In this document: positions 28,803 through 35,545 of the stretch, one piece after another
How positions within the stretch are numbered: position 1 is the stretch's first letter
Layout: every line of letters starts with the position of its first letter
IMG/VR virus record: IMGVR_UViG_3300025410_000028
Span: 1 to 48,367 of that record
Reading direction: 5' to 3' (one strand)
Source of the DNA: a virus
DNA length: 48,367 bases
The notes under the pieces: model-generated
Databases searched by the model: none
The model's input: only the letters and a program-made list of their open reading frames with translations
Told to the model about the DNA's origin: nothing
Position numbers and translations under genes: made by a program

Positions 28803-28829
28803 AGCCAATATGACATAATCATATTGGCT
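28803..28829 (-). terminator. 11-bp hairpin terminator
   Basis: AGCCAATATGA, CATAA loop, TCATATTGGCT: perfect arms between the DUF1003 gene and the next promoter. The minus-strand tail is TTTCCC, so termination may be partial. Confidence 0.6.
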
Positions 28830-28936
28830 CTCTATATTATTACCAATGTATTATAGATATTTTTTATAGTTTAGTATATTTAGTTGATTGGTATAATAGG
28901 TGACTAACGTATATAGTAGGGTAGAAAGGAAAATCA

Positions 28937-29314
28937 TTAAATTTTCCCATCACCCTTATCTTCAAGCTCATGCAAAATTTGATTTCTCAAATCTGCAATA
29001 TCTTCGTGCATGTGAGTTATTAGATCATAAGTCTTTTTTGTTAAACTTATGTTTCTTTTTGATAGTTGCCTATCCCTGTCAGATTCAAACTCAGTAGCAA
29101 GAAGAATTAAGCTTGAAAGCAAGATAGCTTCAAGAGAAACTATCATAGTTAGCAGCCCATAAGGGAAAGGCTCTATGCCAAAAATAATCCAGCATGCAAA
29201 CCAAGTTAGATGGAACAAAATAAACCAAGGGTTACCTGACAATTTTGCTGCCACCATAGCTATTTCTGCTACAGCATTTTCTATATAACTTATTATTCTT
29301 TTTATATTGTTCAC
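28937..29314 (-). CDS. DUF1003-family membrane protein
   Basis: About 125 residues. Two membrane helices (PWFILFHLTWFACWIIFGI and the segment after FPYGLLTMIVSLEAILLS) followed by ESDRDRQ match DUF1003, which shows the same F-x-PYPF-x-L and RDR pattern. The role of the family is unknown. GTG at 29314 is preferred because an upstream TTG (29326) lies inside a perfect 5' hairpin. Confidence 0.75.
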   Translation of the reverse strand: MNNIKRIISYIENAVAEIAMVAAKLSGNPWFILFHLTWFACWIIFGIEPFPYGLLTMIVSLEAILLSSLILLATEFESDRDRQLSKRNISLTKKTYDLITHMHEDIADLRNQILHELEDKGDGKI

Positions 29315-29321
29315 CTGTTTC

Positions 29322-29358
29322 AGCAATAATATTAACTATTATTGCTAATACAATTATA
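29322..29358 (-). promoter_or_regulatory. Promoter with a hairpin starting at the first transcribed base
   Basis: TATAAT (29353-29358, minus) and, from the expected start (about 29346), AGCAATAATA-GTTAA-TATTATTGCT (10-bp perfect arms, 29322-29346). The hairpin would cap the 5' end of the DUF1003 message. Confidence 0.55.
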
Positions 29359-29382
29359 CCAAAATAATGCTTGTTTAAATAA

Positions 29383-29619
29383 TTATTCTAAGTTTGTTTT
29401 AAATGTTTCAGCTGTACTTAAAGTATTTTTATTAATAAGATCATTAAAATGTGTCATATACGAGTTAATAATAAATGATACATCTTTAATTGCCATGTCA
29501 TTAATGCCTTCAGTAACATTTTCAATCCTGCCTTCAATTGCTTGATATTCAAGATAATCTCTTGTTACTTGTACTACTACATTTTCTAGATCTGTTTGAT
29601 TAATTGGTACTTCCGCCAT
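29383..29619 (-). CDS. Hypothetical helical protein
   Basis: 78 residues (MAEVPINQTDLENVVVQVTR, then EYQAIEGRIENVTEG). The pattern resembles small proteins that accompany phage tail or replication genes, but no family is assigned. Ribosome site AAAGGAT. Confidence 0.65.
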   Translation of the reverse strand: MAEVPINQTDLENVVVQVTRDYLEYQAIEGRIENVTEGINDMAIKDVSFIINSYMTHFNDLINKNTLSTAETFKTNLE

Positions 29620-29629
29620 TTTTTATCCT

Positions 29630-30280
29630 TTACGCTAGTTTAAGCCAATCACTTAATGAATTTGATCCTTCTGATCTATTAGGAGCAATATCATAAGCAA
29701 TTGTAATTCGTGGAACATTTACATCAAAATCATATACTGCATGTGGATGTCCAGTTTCTGAAATAATTGCACGATTATTTATATTTTCGTTATAAAAAAT
29801 TTTTTCTTTTTTATCAATTTTATATGCTGTTTTAGAAGGTTCTGCATTTACACAATAATATCCATGAAAATCTGGGATTCCATTACCATTATAATGATCA
29901 TGGAAAAAAATATTTGGACTTTTTTCCCATTCCATATTAAACCAACCTTTTATATAAAAATCTTTAGATGACATTTTTAAATCATAATATACACAAGCTT
30001 CATCTATTAAATTAGACAAAGATTCTTTTAATTTTGCAATTTCTTCATTTTTAAATCTAAAGATATTATAATATTTTCCTAGCTGGGTTGGGGCTCCATT
30101 ATGTTTTGTCCAGCCTTTAAAATCATTATTTTCCCAACCACCATGACTTGGCGGTTCATCTAAATATTCAAAATGCTTTCTTTGCAAAATTTCTTCAATT
30201 AAATTATTTAAATAATTATTAAGTTTAATCAAATCATTATCTAGATGTGCTTCAAAAAATTTATGAGGTGGCTTATTCAT
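29630..30280 (-). CDS. Putative 2OG-Fe(II) oxygenase
   Basis: 216 residues. FFHDHYNGNG (H127, H129), GYYCVNAEPS, then ETGHPHAV (H178 or H180) and PRITIAYDI (R191) fit the 2OG-FeII_Oxy_5 type found in cyanophages and marine phages, whose motif is H-x-H/D, then S/G-x-Y-Y, then H and R. The substrate is unknown. Ribosome site AAAAGGA. Confidence 0.75.
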   Translation of the reverse strand: MNKPPHKFFEAHLDNDLIKLNNYLNNLIEEILQRKHFEYLDEPPSHGGWENNDFKGWTKHNGAPTQLGKYYNIFRFKNEEIAKLKESLSNLIDEACVYYDLKMSSKDFYIKGWFNMEWEKSPNIFFHDHYNGNGIPDFHGYYCVNAEPSKTAYKIDKKEKIFYNENINNRAIISETGHPHAVYDFDVNVPRITIAYDIAPNRSEGSNSLSDWLKLA

Positions 30281-30308
30281 ATTTAATATTTCCTTTTCAT
30301 TTTAATCA

Positions 30309-30632
30309 TTAATCCCATAATGGTCCTTGCAATCCTTGGATTGCACCTTCTACAAGAGATTTTGCTTTTCTTGATCTACGTTCATCTTTTACCATTTGTA
30401 ATGTTTCAAAATAACCCGCACCATCTACAATATTATCACGTTTTGGACGGTTTACTTCACGACTAATTTTTAAACCAACCATACATAAAGCAACTTGCTC
30501 TGGTGTTACCTCAATGTTTAAAATAGCTGACCATATCTGTGCTGTTCTAGTGAAATCATCTAACGGATGGCCGTAGTTTTCACCACGAACTCCGTGCACT
30601 ATTCGTTTAGCTTCTTCTAAAATTGATTCCAT
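30309..30632 (-). CDS. DUF6378-type protein
   Basis: 107 residues. GVRGENYGHPLDDFTRTAQIWS and LCMVGLKISREV, then DNIVDGAGYFETLQM, match the widespread phage DUF6378 family (R-G-x-x-YG-x-P, W-x-x-x-L, K-x-x-R, D-x-x-D-x-x-GY). Proposed nucleotide-linked roles are unproven. Confidence 0.8.
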   Translation of the reverse strand: MESILEEAKRIVHGVRGENYGHPLDDFTRTAQIWSAILNIEVTPEQVALCMVGLKISREVNRPKRDNIVDGAGYFETLQMVKDERRSRKAKSLVEGAIQGLQGPLWD

Positions 30633-30634
30633 AT

Positions 30635-30937
30635 TTATCCTTGATATCCAAAAAGCATTTTGCTATTAACAAAATAAAACTTATTATCCATATCATCTTT
30701 AATTTCTGTAGCATGATTAGGGGAATAATATACTACCATGCCAATCTTTAATGTGTCAATTGGAATCAATTCTCCATTAATTTGATTTCTATCTCCTTCA
30801 CCAATATCTACTATTGTTCCAAATTTAAGATCTTGCTCAACTGAATCTGCAGTAAGAACAAGCCCTGAAGCTGTTTTTCTTTCTGTTGACTCTATTTCTT
30901 TAACCAAAATCAAACTTCCTAGAGGTTTAATACTCAT
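30635..30937 (-). CDS. groES: GroES-like co-chaperonin
   Basis: 100 residues. IKPLGSLILVKEIESTERKT, ASGLVLT, then GTIVDIGEGD, IGMVVYYSPNHATEIK and YFVNSKMLFGYQ give the full Cpn10 core: base strands, mobile loop (residues 19-32) and roof. It would cap host GroEL, perhaps to fold phage virion proteins as gp31 does in T4. Length matches bacterial GroES (about 97). Confidence 0.88.
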   Translation of the reverse strand: MSIKPLGSLILVKEIESTERKTASGLVLTADSVEQDLKFGTIVDIGEGDRNQINGELIPIDTLKIGMVVYYSPNHATEIKDDMDNKFYFVNSKMLFGYQG

Positions 30938-31142
30938 CTTCTTCCATATCCATTTCTATTGTATCTGGGCTATCCAGTGGTGTTCCTATGGTGTACTTTG
31001 TTTTACACTCAAAGCATTGTCCATCTGTTCCGTACATTCCAATTTCATAATCATCTGGGTCAACTATAATCCAAGTTAAAAATCTTGAACTACTGCAAGA
31101 AGGACAAATTGGAGACGGAATTCCTGTATAATCTACACTCAT
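30927..31142 (-). CDS. Zinc-ribbon protein
   Basis: 71 residues: CPSCSSSRFLTW at about 13-24 and GQCFECKTKYTIG at about 42-54, acidic C-terminus. It overlaps the groES start by 11 bases. A TFIIS-like ribbon fold is likely. Confidence 0.65.
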   Translation of the reverse strand: MSVDYTGIPSPICPSCSSSRFLTWIIVDPDDYEIGMYGTDGQCFECKTKYTIGTPLDSPDTIEMDMEEDEY

Positions 31143-31324
31143 CCCAAAAATTTAACTCTTGAAACTGTCATGCATGGGTCTCCACCATCTTCCCATTCTT
31201 CAATTTCTTCTTGAGTCATAACATCATACCCACCATCATGTGTTTGACAAAATGGAGTAGTGACCCATCCTTTATGAACTCCAACATTGAACCAATCCCA
31301 AAATTCTGTCATTTCATCTTTCAT
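31139..31324 (-). CDS. Conserved small actinophage-type protein
   Basis: 61 residues: FWDWFNVGVHKGWVTTPFCQ, THDG, then EEIEEWEDGGDPC. This pattern (W-F-x-x-G-x-x-x-GW, C-x-THDG, E-x-x-x-G-x-DPC) recurs in many actinobacteriophage genomes; function unknown. Overlaps the next gene by 4 bases. Confidence 0.7.
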   Translation of the reverse strand: MKDEMTEFWDWFNVGVHKGWVTTPFCQTHDGGYDVMTQEEIEEWEDGGDPCMTVSRVKFLG

Positions 31325-31340
31325 ATTTATTCTTTTCTAC

Positions 31341-31886
31341 TTATTTGTTTTTGTTTGTCTTCTGCTGACGAACTATTTGAAACGGAGCAGAGGTATAGAT
31401 ATCATTGTTAGCTGCAATTTCGAGAGCTTTCTCTACACTTGCACCAGCGTACAACGCACCAATAGCGAAGGGTGAGCCTGAGCCAACCCCATATATGCCG
31501 TCGCTATTCAGCAAAACACTAAAATCATTTCCAATGTCAAAGACCTCTCCATCAAATGCAAATAACATATTAAAGCCAGAGTCCTTATCTTCTTTGTCTT
31601 CTTTCCAACCATATTCTTCCAAACATTCTTTCATTGCTGGAATAAATTTAACAACCATAAATCTGTAAAGATTTTCTCTTTCTTTTACTGTTGGGATTGG
31701 AGGAATAAATACATGCTGCAATATATCGCAAGGTTGAGAATCACCACTACCAGCAATCAACCACCCGTTGTTTTTAGTAATTTTTTGCATATTGACATGT
31801 ACACTTGGGCGTGATCCATCAGTAACTTGTGAGTCAGCACCAATTGTAACATTGCCATTTTTAGATACAGCAACAATTGTTGTCAT
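31341..31886 (-). CDS. HslV/proteasome-like Ntn peptidase
   Basis: 181 residues. After removal of Met the N-terminus is Thr (TTIVAVSKNG), followed by GADSQVTDG with Asp at position 17 and Lys at 34 (MQKITKN). GSGDSQP, then YGVGSGSPFAIGALYAG and VEKALEIAANNDIYTSAPFQ are the core motifs of HslV and 20S beta subunits, including the Thr/Asp/Lys catalytic set. No ATPase partner is in the window. Possible roles are virion maturation or degradation of host proteins. Confidence 0.85.
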   Translation of the reverse strand: MTTIVAVSKNGNVTIGADSQVTDGSRPSVHVNMQKITKNNGWLIAGSGDSQPCDILQHVFIPPIPTVKERENLYRFMVVKFIPAMKECLEEYGWKEDKEDKDSGFNMLFAFDGEVFDIGNDFSVLLNSDGIYGVGSGSPFAIGALYAGASVEKALEIAANNDIYTSAPFQIVRQQKTNKNK

Positions 31887-32179
31887 CTTTGATCCTTAGC
31901 CTTTATGTAAACTTCAACATCTCCCATATCAACAGTCCTATCTGTAATACTCACTTGTTGGGGTTTTCCCAAAATAGACAAAATATTTTTAGACATCAAC
32001 TCTATAATTGTATGAGCACGAACAGTCATCACAATACCTAAAAGCACTGCATCTAACTCTATAGACTTGTGATGCTTTAAATGATAAAACATTAAATAAA
32101 TTGGTAAAAGGTATAAACCGCTAGTTATTGACTCATCAAAAAAATTAAAGATTTTCGATCTCAAGTTTGAGTTGCTCAT
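31883..32179 (-). CDS. Hypothetical membrane-associated protein
   Basis: 98 residues: a hydrophobic segment (SGLYLLPIYLMFYHL), a second weak one, and a beta-rich tail. Overlaps the thioredoxin gene by 35 bases and the peptidase start by 4. Not recognised. Confidence 0.6.
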   Translation of the reverse strand: MSNSNLRSKIFNFFDESITSGLYLLPIYLMFYHLKHHKSIELDAVLLGIVMTVRAHTIIELMSKNILSILGKPQQVSITDRTVDMGDVEVYIKAKDQR

Positions 32180-32444
32180 AACTTCTTCCTTCTAAGCGTT
32201 TAATCGTTTCTCCATTTGAAAAAACAAAAATTTGTGGGATGCTTTTAATATTTTTTGATTGTATATACTCACTTGGAACTTTGTCAACATTAACAAGATA
32301 ATAATTTAAATTATTATCTTGCATTGCAATTTTTGTAAACTGTGGTTTTAAAAGTTTGCATGGTCCGCACCAATCAGCACTAAAATACACTATTGCCTTT
32401 TCATCTTTAGATATAAGATCAATATCATCAGTAATATGTATCAT
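32145..32444 (-). CDS. trxA: Thioredoxin
   Basis: 99 residues with the active site ADWCGPCKLLKP (C26 and C29) and the cis-proline region SIPQIFVF. It reduces disulfides and could serve as electron donor for the class II reductase at 6279. Leaderless start: TATAAT ends 6 bases before the ATG, and that box overlaps the stop codon of the upstream gene. Confidence 0.92.
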   Translation of the reverse strand: MIHITDDIDLISKDEKAIVYFSADWCGPCKLLKPQFTKIAMQDNNLNYYLVNVDKVPSEYIQSKNIKSIPQIFVFSNGETIKRLEGRSYEQLKLEIENL

Positions 32445-32451
32445 TTTATTA

Positions 32452-32688
32452 TTATACCTGAAGTTCTACTGCAAGTATATCATTGCCTAAATATCTACGC
32501 TTTACTATAAAATCACGCACATACTCTGGGCCATTGGATCTAGCTGCAATAACAATAATAGACCTTGGCTCATATTTAGATTGAATGCAAGTTTCACACA
32601 TTAATAGTGTTACCCCATTTAACAATTCAGAATTTTTTGGAGACAAGCTATTTTTTGATTTGTTGCAACAAGCACACTTAACACTCAT
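32452..32688 (-). CDS. Zinc-ribbon protein
   Basis: 78 residues: CACCNKSKN at 5-13 and MCETCIQSKYEPRSIIVIAA (31-50), then a basic segment and beta tail. The C-x-x-C-x20-C-x-x-C layout resembles the HNH-associated or Rv0500-like recognition ribbons. The last codon and stop (GTATAA) form part of the thioredoxin -10 box. Confidence 0.65.
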   Translation of the reverse strand: MSVKCACCNKSKNSLSPKNSELLNGVTLLMCETCIQSKYEPRSIIVIAARSNGPEYVRDFIVKRRYLGNDILAVELQV

Positions 32689-32867
32689 TCATTTTCCTCT
32701 TCTATATCCATGTCAGAATCTAAAAATTCTAACTCGTTGTTTTCCATGATGACATCGTGCAAAACTCCTCCGTAATAATATTGCACACGTGAAGCATAAA
32801 CACCATGACTGATTAAGTCTGCATATATACTATCCTCTATTATTAGTACTTTTTGATTTCGGCTCAT
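32685..32867 (-). CDS. Acidic hypothetical protein
   Basis: 60 residues (MSRNQKVLIIEDSIYADLIS, acidic tail DSDMDIEEENE). ATGA overlap with the next gene. Not recognised. Confidence 0.6.
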   Translation of the reverse strand: MSRNQKVLIIEDSIYADLISHGVYASRVQYYYGGVLHDVIMENNELEFLDSDMDIEEENE

Positions 32868-33105
32868 ATTTTATTCCTTCTAGTTCGCAGGGTACTCCGT
32901 ATGACATAATCAATTCTCTACAAAGTAGTAAATATTCCATAATATCAGCACGTTTATCAATTTCGTACTGCATAACGTTATCTTCATAAACAGTTAATGC
33001 AAGATAATTCGGCCTTGCTCTTATATCCATTTTGAGATCTTTAACAGGTCTCTTAATTTTTCTAATAGCCCTTGCCATTTCTATATTATAGAATATTTTT
33101 TCCAT
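32830..33105 (-). CDS. Hypothetical protein
   Basis: 91 residues from ATG 33105 (AAAGAG ribosome site), or 82 from ATG 33078, which lies 6 bases after a TATAAT. Basic N-terminus (MARAIRKIKRPVKDLKMDIR). Overlaps the WhiB stop by 20 bases in the longer form. Confidence 0.6.
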   Translation of the reverse strand: MEKIFYNIEMARAIRKIKRPVKDLKMDIRARPNYLALTVYEDNVMQYEIDKRADIMEYLLLCRELIMSYGVPCELEGIKYEPKSKSTNNRG

Positions 33106-33406
33106 GTATCTCTTTCAGCTTTTTAAGCGTGTCTTTGGATTTATGCAAATTATTAAGTTTATCTGTACGACCAAGATTTAAATAAACTCCGCCCCAAACA
33201 CCTTTTTCTTTGTTTGATACACCTTCTTTGTAACATTGTTTAACAACAGGACAATTTAAACATATTTGATCCATTGTATCTGCTAAAATTTTATCATTTT
33301 CATACTTATCGTAAAACCAATTTATATCCATACCCTTGCATGCAGCAAGGTGATACCATTTGACATCTTCGGGGTCAATTCCCAGATGATCAAGTATTTG
33401 TGACAT
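33086..33406 (-). CDS. whiB: WhiB-family iron-sulfur regulator
   Basis: 106 residues with the four cluster cysteines C23, C49, C52, C58 (the latter three as C-x2-C-x5-C) and the GVWGG turn at 69-73. WhiB proteins are found only in actinobacteria and their phages. They bind a [4Fe-4S] cluster, dock on the housekeeping sigma factor and change transcription; phage copies (such as WhiBTM4) can block host division or superinfection. The C-terminal part after GVWGG is basic, as needed for DNA contact. Confidence 0.93.
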   Translation of the reverse strand: MSQILDHLGIDPEDVKWYHLAACKGMDINWFYDKYENDKILADTMDQICLNCPVVKQCYKEGVSNKEKGVWGGVYLNLGRTDKLNNLHKSKDTLKKLKEIHGKNIL

Positions 33407-33623
33407 ATTTTGCTGGCATCTTCCAAGTGCCCTGAGTTGTTAAAAAGAATTTGTTTGCATAGCCCCATTTATTATGGCGGAACATGCCATTTGTTTGTGT
33501 ATAGCCATTATGTCCTGGAGACCATTTAACAATGGTATAACCATCCCAATAAAAACCCTTTTTCTTATTTTTTTCTACAAAATCATGAGCTTCTTTGTAG
33601 TTTAACTCTATCATATTTGACAT
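33390..33623 (-). CDS. Hypothetical aromatic-rich protein
   Basis: 77 residues, rich in W, Y, G and K (GFYWDGYTIVKWSPGHNGYT). Overlaps whiB by 17 bases. Not recognised. Confidence 0.6.
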   Translation of the reverse strand: MSNMIELNYKEAHDFVEKNKKKGFYWDGYTIVKWSPGHNGYTQTNGMFRHNKWGYANKFFLTTQGTWKMPAKYVTNT

Positions 33624-33748
33624 TAGATACCCTTTTCTAGTTTGTTGGCTTCTTTATCTGATTTGTCTTTTAAAACTTTTGCAATAATTTGAAGGCTTTC
33701 TGACATTTCTTTTAATAACTTTTGAATAATTATATCATTTGTGCCCAT
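33623..33748 (-). CDS. Mini coiled-coil protein
   Basis: 41 residues (MGTNDIIIQKLLKEMSESLQ, lysine-rich tail). TAATG overlap with the next gene and 19-base overlap with the upstream gene support translation. Confidence 0.5.
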   Translation of the reverse strand: MGTNDIIIQKLLKEMSESLQIIAKVLKDKSDKEANKLEKGI

Positions 33749-34137
33749 TTGTTGTCAACCTTTTCTGTATATATTGCTGCAGGAATTTGAAATTCTTCTA
33801 ATAATTTAATTGCAGTAACAGTTCTTCTGTCACCCGTTGAAAATACAATTGCAGCGTCTGCACCTTGCTCCATCATATAATAATCATTTAAAGAAAAATT
33901 TTTGTCTTTTCTAATAATTTTTTCTTTAATAAAAAATTTTTTTTGTCGTAAAAACTTTTCTGTTTTACCAATATATTCTGTTACCATATTTTCAGCCCCA
34001 CGTCCCCCAGAATGAACAAATGTCATGCTCCTGTCATCTGGATGTGCTTCTACAGCATCTTGAATTAATATAGTCATATAGCGCATTAAGTCAGTATAGC
34101 TTTCCCAGCTTTCACTTCCTATAACTATTGTCTTCAT
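33730..34137 (-). CDS. SLOG/DUF2493-like nucleotide-binding protein
   Basis: 135 residues. MKTIVIGSESWESYTD, then TFVHSGGRGAENMVTEYIG and GADAAIVFSTGDRRTVTAI match the small SLOG fold proteins (DprA, lysine decarboxylase and YspA/DUF2493 relatives), where the GG-x-x-GA loop binds a nucleotide or nucleotide-like ligand. Ribosome site AAAGGAT. Confidence 0.7.
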   Translation of the reverse strand: MKTIVIGSESWESYTDLMRYMTILIQDAVEAHPDDRSMTFVHSGGRGAENMVTEYIGKTEKFLRQKKFFIKEKIIRKDKNFSLNDYYMMEQGADAAIVFSTGDRRTVTAIKLLEEFQIPAAIYTEKVDNKWAQMI

Positions 34138-34158
34138 TTTTTATCCTTTATAAAATAG

Positions 34159-34184
34159 ACACAGCGGTCAAATGACCGCTGTGT
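34159..34184 (-). terminator. 12-bp palindromic terminator
   Basis: ACACAGCGGTCA-AA-TGACCGCTGTGT between the 34206 stop and the 34137 start. T-rich on both sides, so it may work in both directions. Confidence 0.7.
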
Positions 34185-34205
34185 TTTATTATTTTAATTA
34201 TTAAA

Positions 34206-34931
34206 TTAAAACTTAATTGGTGCAAAGGCACCATTCCAAAGTGAAGAAGATTTCTTAATTGATTCTTCTTTTCCTTCTTTTTCTTCTTTAGCTTCTTCAG
34301 CTGGAGTTTCTTTAGCTTCTTCGGCTTGAGTCTCATCTGCTTCTGCTGCTTTTTCAATTTCAGTTGTATTCTCTGTAACTGAATCAGATTTATTCATACC
34401 AGAACAATTGCAAAGATGCATAGCTTTATTGCAATCTGGGCAAGCATCGCCACCACAAGATGGACAATTGTGTGCTGATTTTGCTACTGGCTCTGTTGTT
34501 TCACCAGCATTTGGTGCTTGTGTAGTTGTGTTTGCAGTTGTTCCAACTGTTGCTTCACCAACTACATCTGAAGAGCCATCTGGACGAACTGCTTTTGTAA
34601 TTGCTAATTCGCTGTTTGGATCTGGTTCTGTTGTAGAAGAACCTTCATTAATGTATTGATCCTTTGATGTAATAGAAGAATCTACGTCAAATGTTTTTTC
34701 TGTCATTCTGTCACCGCCATTCATAAATAAGTTTGAGTTAAACATAGAAGCAATATCGGTAGCATTTGAATCTGTTGGCGAAGGTTTTACATAATGCTCC
34801 AGATGATTGTCTGATGTTTCATTATGCTGACTGCTACTTGTTGCAAAAGGACTTAATTTACCATCCTCTGTAGTCCATGACTTTATCATGTCTTTGGTAA
34901 ATTCAATAACTTTGCTGTATATATCTTCCAT
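34206..34931 (-). CDS. Low-complexity protein with zinc knuckles and a WxGxFxP tail
   Basis: 241 residues. The middle is a disordered T/S/N/E-rich linker. CPSCGGDACPDCNKAMHLCNC near 155-175 is a cysteine cluster. An acidic E/A/K stretch precedes the C-terminus SSSLWNGAFAPIKF. This tail matches GASIWSGVFVPSNKG in the protein at 45488, suggesting a shared docking or sorting motif. Probably a virion-associated or scaffolding protein, but unproven. Confidence 0.65.
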   Translation of the reverse strand: MEDIYSKVIEFTKDMIKSWTTEDGKLSPFATSSSQHNETSDNHLEHYVKPSPTDSNATDIASMFNSNLFMNGGDRMTEKTFDVDSSITSKDQYINEGSSTTEPDPNSELAITKAVRPDGSSDVVGEATVGTTANTTTQAPNAGETTEPVAKSAHNCPSCGGDACPDCNKAMHLCNCSGMNKSDSVTENTTEIEKAAEADETQAEEAKETPAEEAKEEKEGKEESIKKSSSLWNGAFAPIKF

Positions 34932-34942
34932 TATAGTTCCAA

Positions 34943-35188
34943 TTATGGGCGTGTTTCGTTTGAAACGCTACCCTGCTCTGTTGAAACGATTGGTCCACCA
35001 AAAGGTTGACCAGTTGTCATTGAAACATCTGCTCCTGATAGTGGGCTCTGAATGCCTCCGCCCATAGGCTTTGCTTCATTGACTCCAAGATTTGTTACTG
35101 CTTGTGATGCGTAATGATCTGGTGCAGTTGCTGCTGATACTTCTGGCTTTGCTGCTGCCTGATCTGGGGTTTGTTGATTGTTATCCAT
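34943..35188 (-). CDS. Disordered hypothetical protein
   Basis: 81 residues, rich in A, T, P, G and Q with almost no hydrophobic core (MDNNQQTPDQAAAKPEVSAA). Ribosome site GGAGGTG, promoter at 35215. Likely an accessory to the next gene. Confidence 0.6.
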   Translation of the reverse strand: MDNNQQTPDQAAAKPEVSAATAPDHYASQAVTNLGVNEAKPMGGGIQSPLSGADVSMTTGQPFGGPIVSTEQGSVSNETRP

Positions 35189-35214
35189 ATTTCACCTCCG
35201 TGGTTGGTACTATT

Positions 35215-35223
35215 ATTATACCA
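35215..35223 (-). promoter_or_regulatory. Extended -10 promoter TGGTATAAT
   Basis: Minus strand box about 26 bases before the ATG at 35188, with a strong ribosome site between. Confidence 0.6.
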
Positions 35224-35232
35224 GTATACGTT

Positions 35233-35544
35233 TTAATTAAAGAATGGGAAGTCATTTTTTCCCTCAAAAATTTCTTTTGCCTTGTCAGACGCTCTAAATC
35301 TTGCTTGTAGATTTTCATCATACTCAATTTCTACTAGACCTGCCTTATAAAGTTCAAGTAAGTCATTGTCTAGGTCTTCCATAAGAGTATCATATAATGG
35401 GGGGCAAACATCCTTTAATATGTCCATGTCAAATTTAAACATAGGGTCTCCAGTTTCATCCATACCATCCCATATCAAAGCTCCCTGCTCTTCCAGCCAT
35501 CCAATCATCTCGTCATCTGACTCAAATTCATCAAAATTTTTCAT
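35233..35544 (-). CDS. Acidic hypothetical protein
   Basis: 103 residues, strongly acidic (MKNFDEFESDDEMIGWLEEQ), looking like a small winged-helix or helical phage protein that ends in K-N-D-F-P-F-F-N. Its start follows the subtilase stop by one base. Not recognised. Confidence 0.65.
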   Translation of the reverse strand: MKNFDEFESDDEMIGWLEEQGALIWDGMDETGDPMFKFDMDILKDVCPPLYDTLMEDLDNDLLELYKAGLVEIEYDENLQARFRASDKAKEIFEGKNDFPFFN

Positions 35545-35545
35545 A

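Noticed and set aside
28900-29097. Plus-strand reading frame of 65 codons after a TATAAT box
   Set aside because: It runs antisense to the DUF1003 gene, has no ribosome site, and its start is only two bases from the -10 box.
33078-33092. Leaderless start for the gene below whiB
   Set aside because: TATAAT lies 6 bases before ATG 33078, but the box lacks the TG extension and ATG 33105 has its own ribosome site, so the upstream start was kept and this case left out of the leaderless count.
34408-34659. Plus-strand frame of 83 codons
   Set aside because: Antisense to the low-complexity protein at 34206, without ribosome site or promoter.
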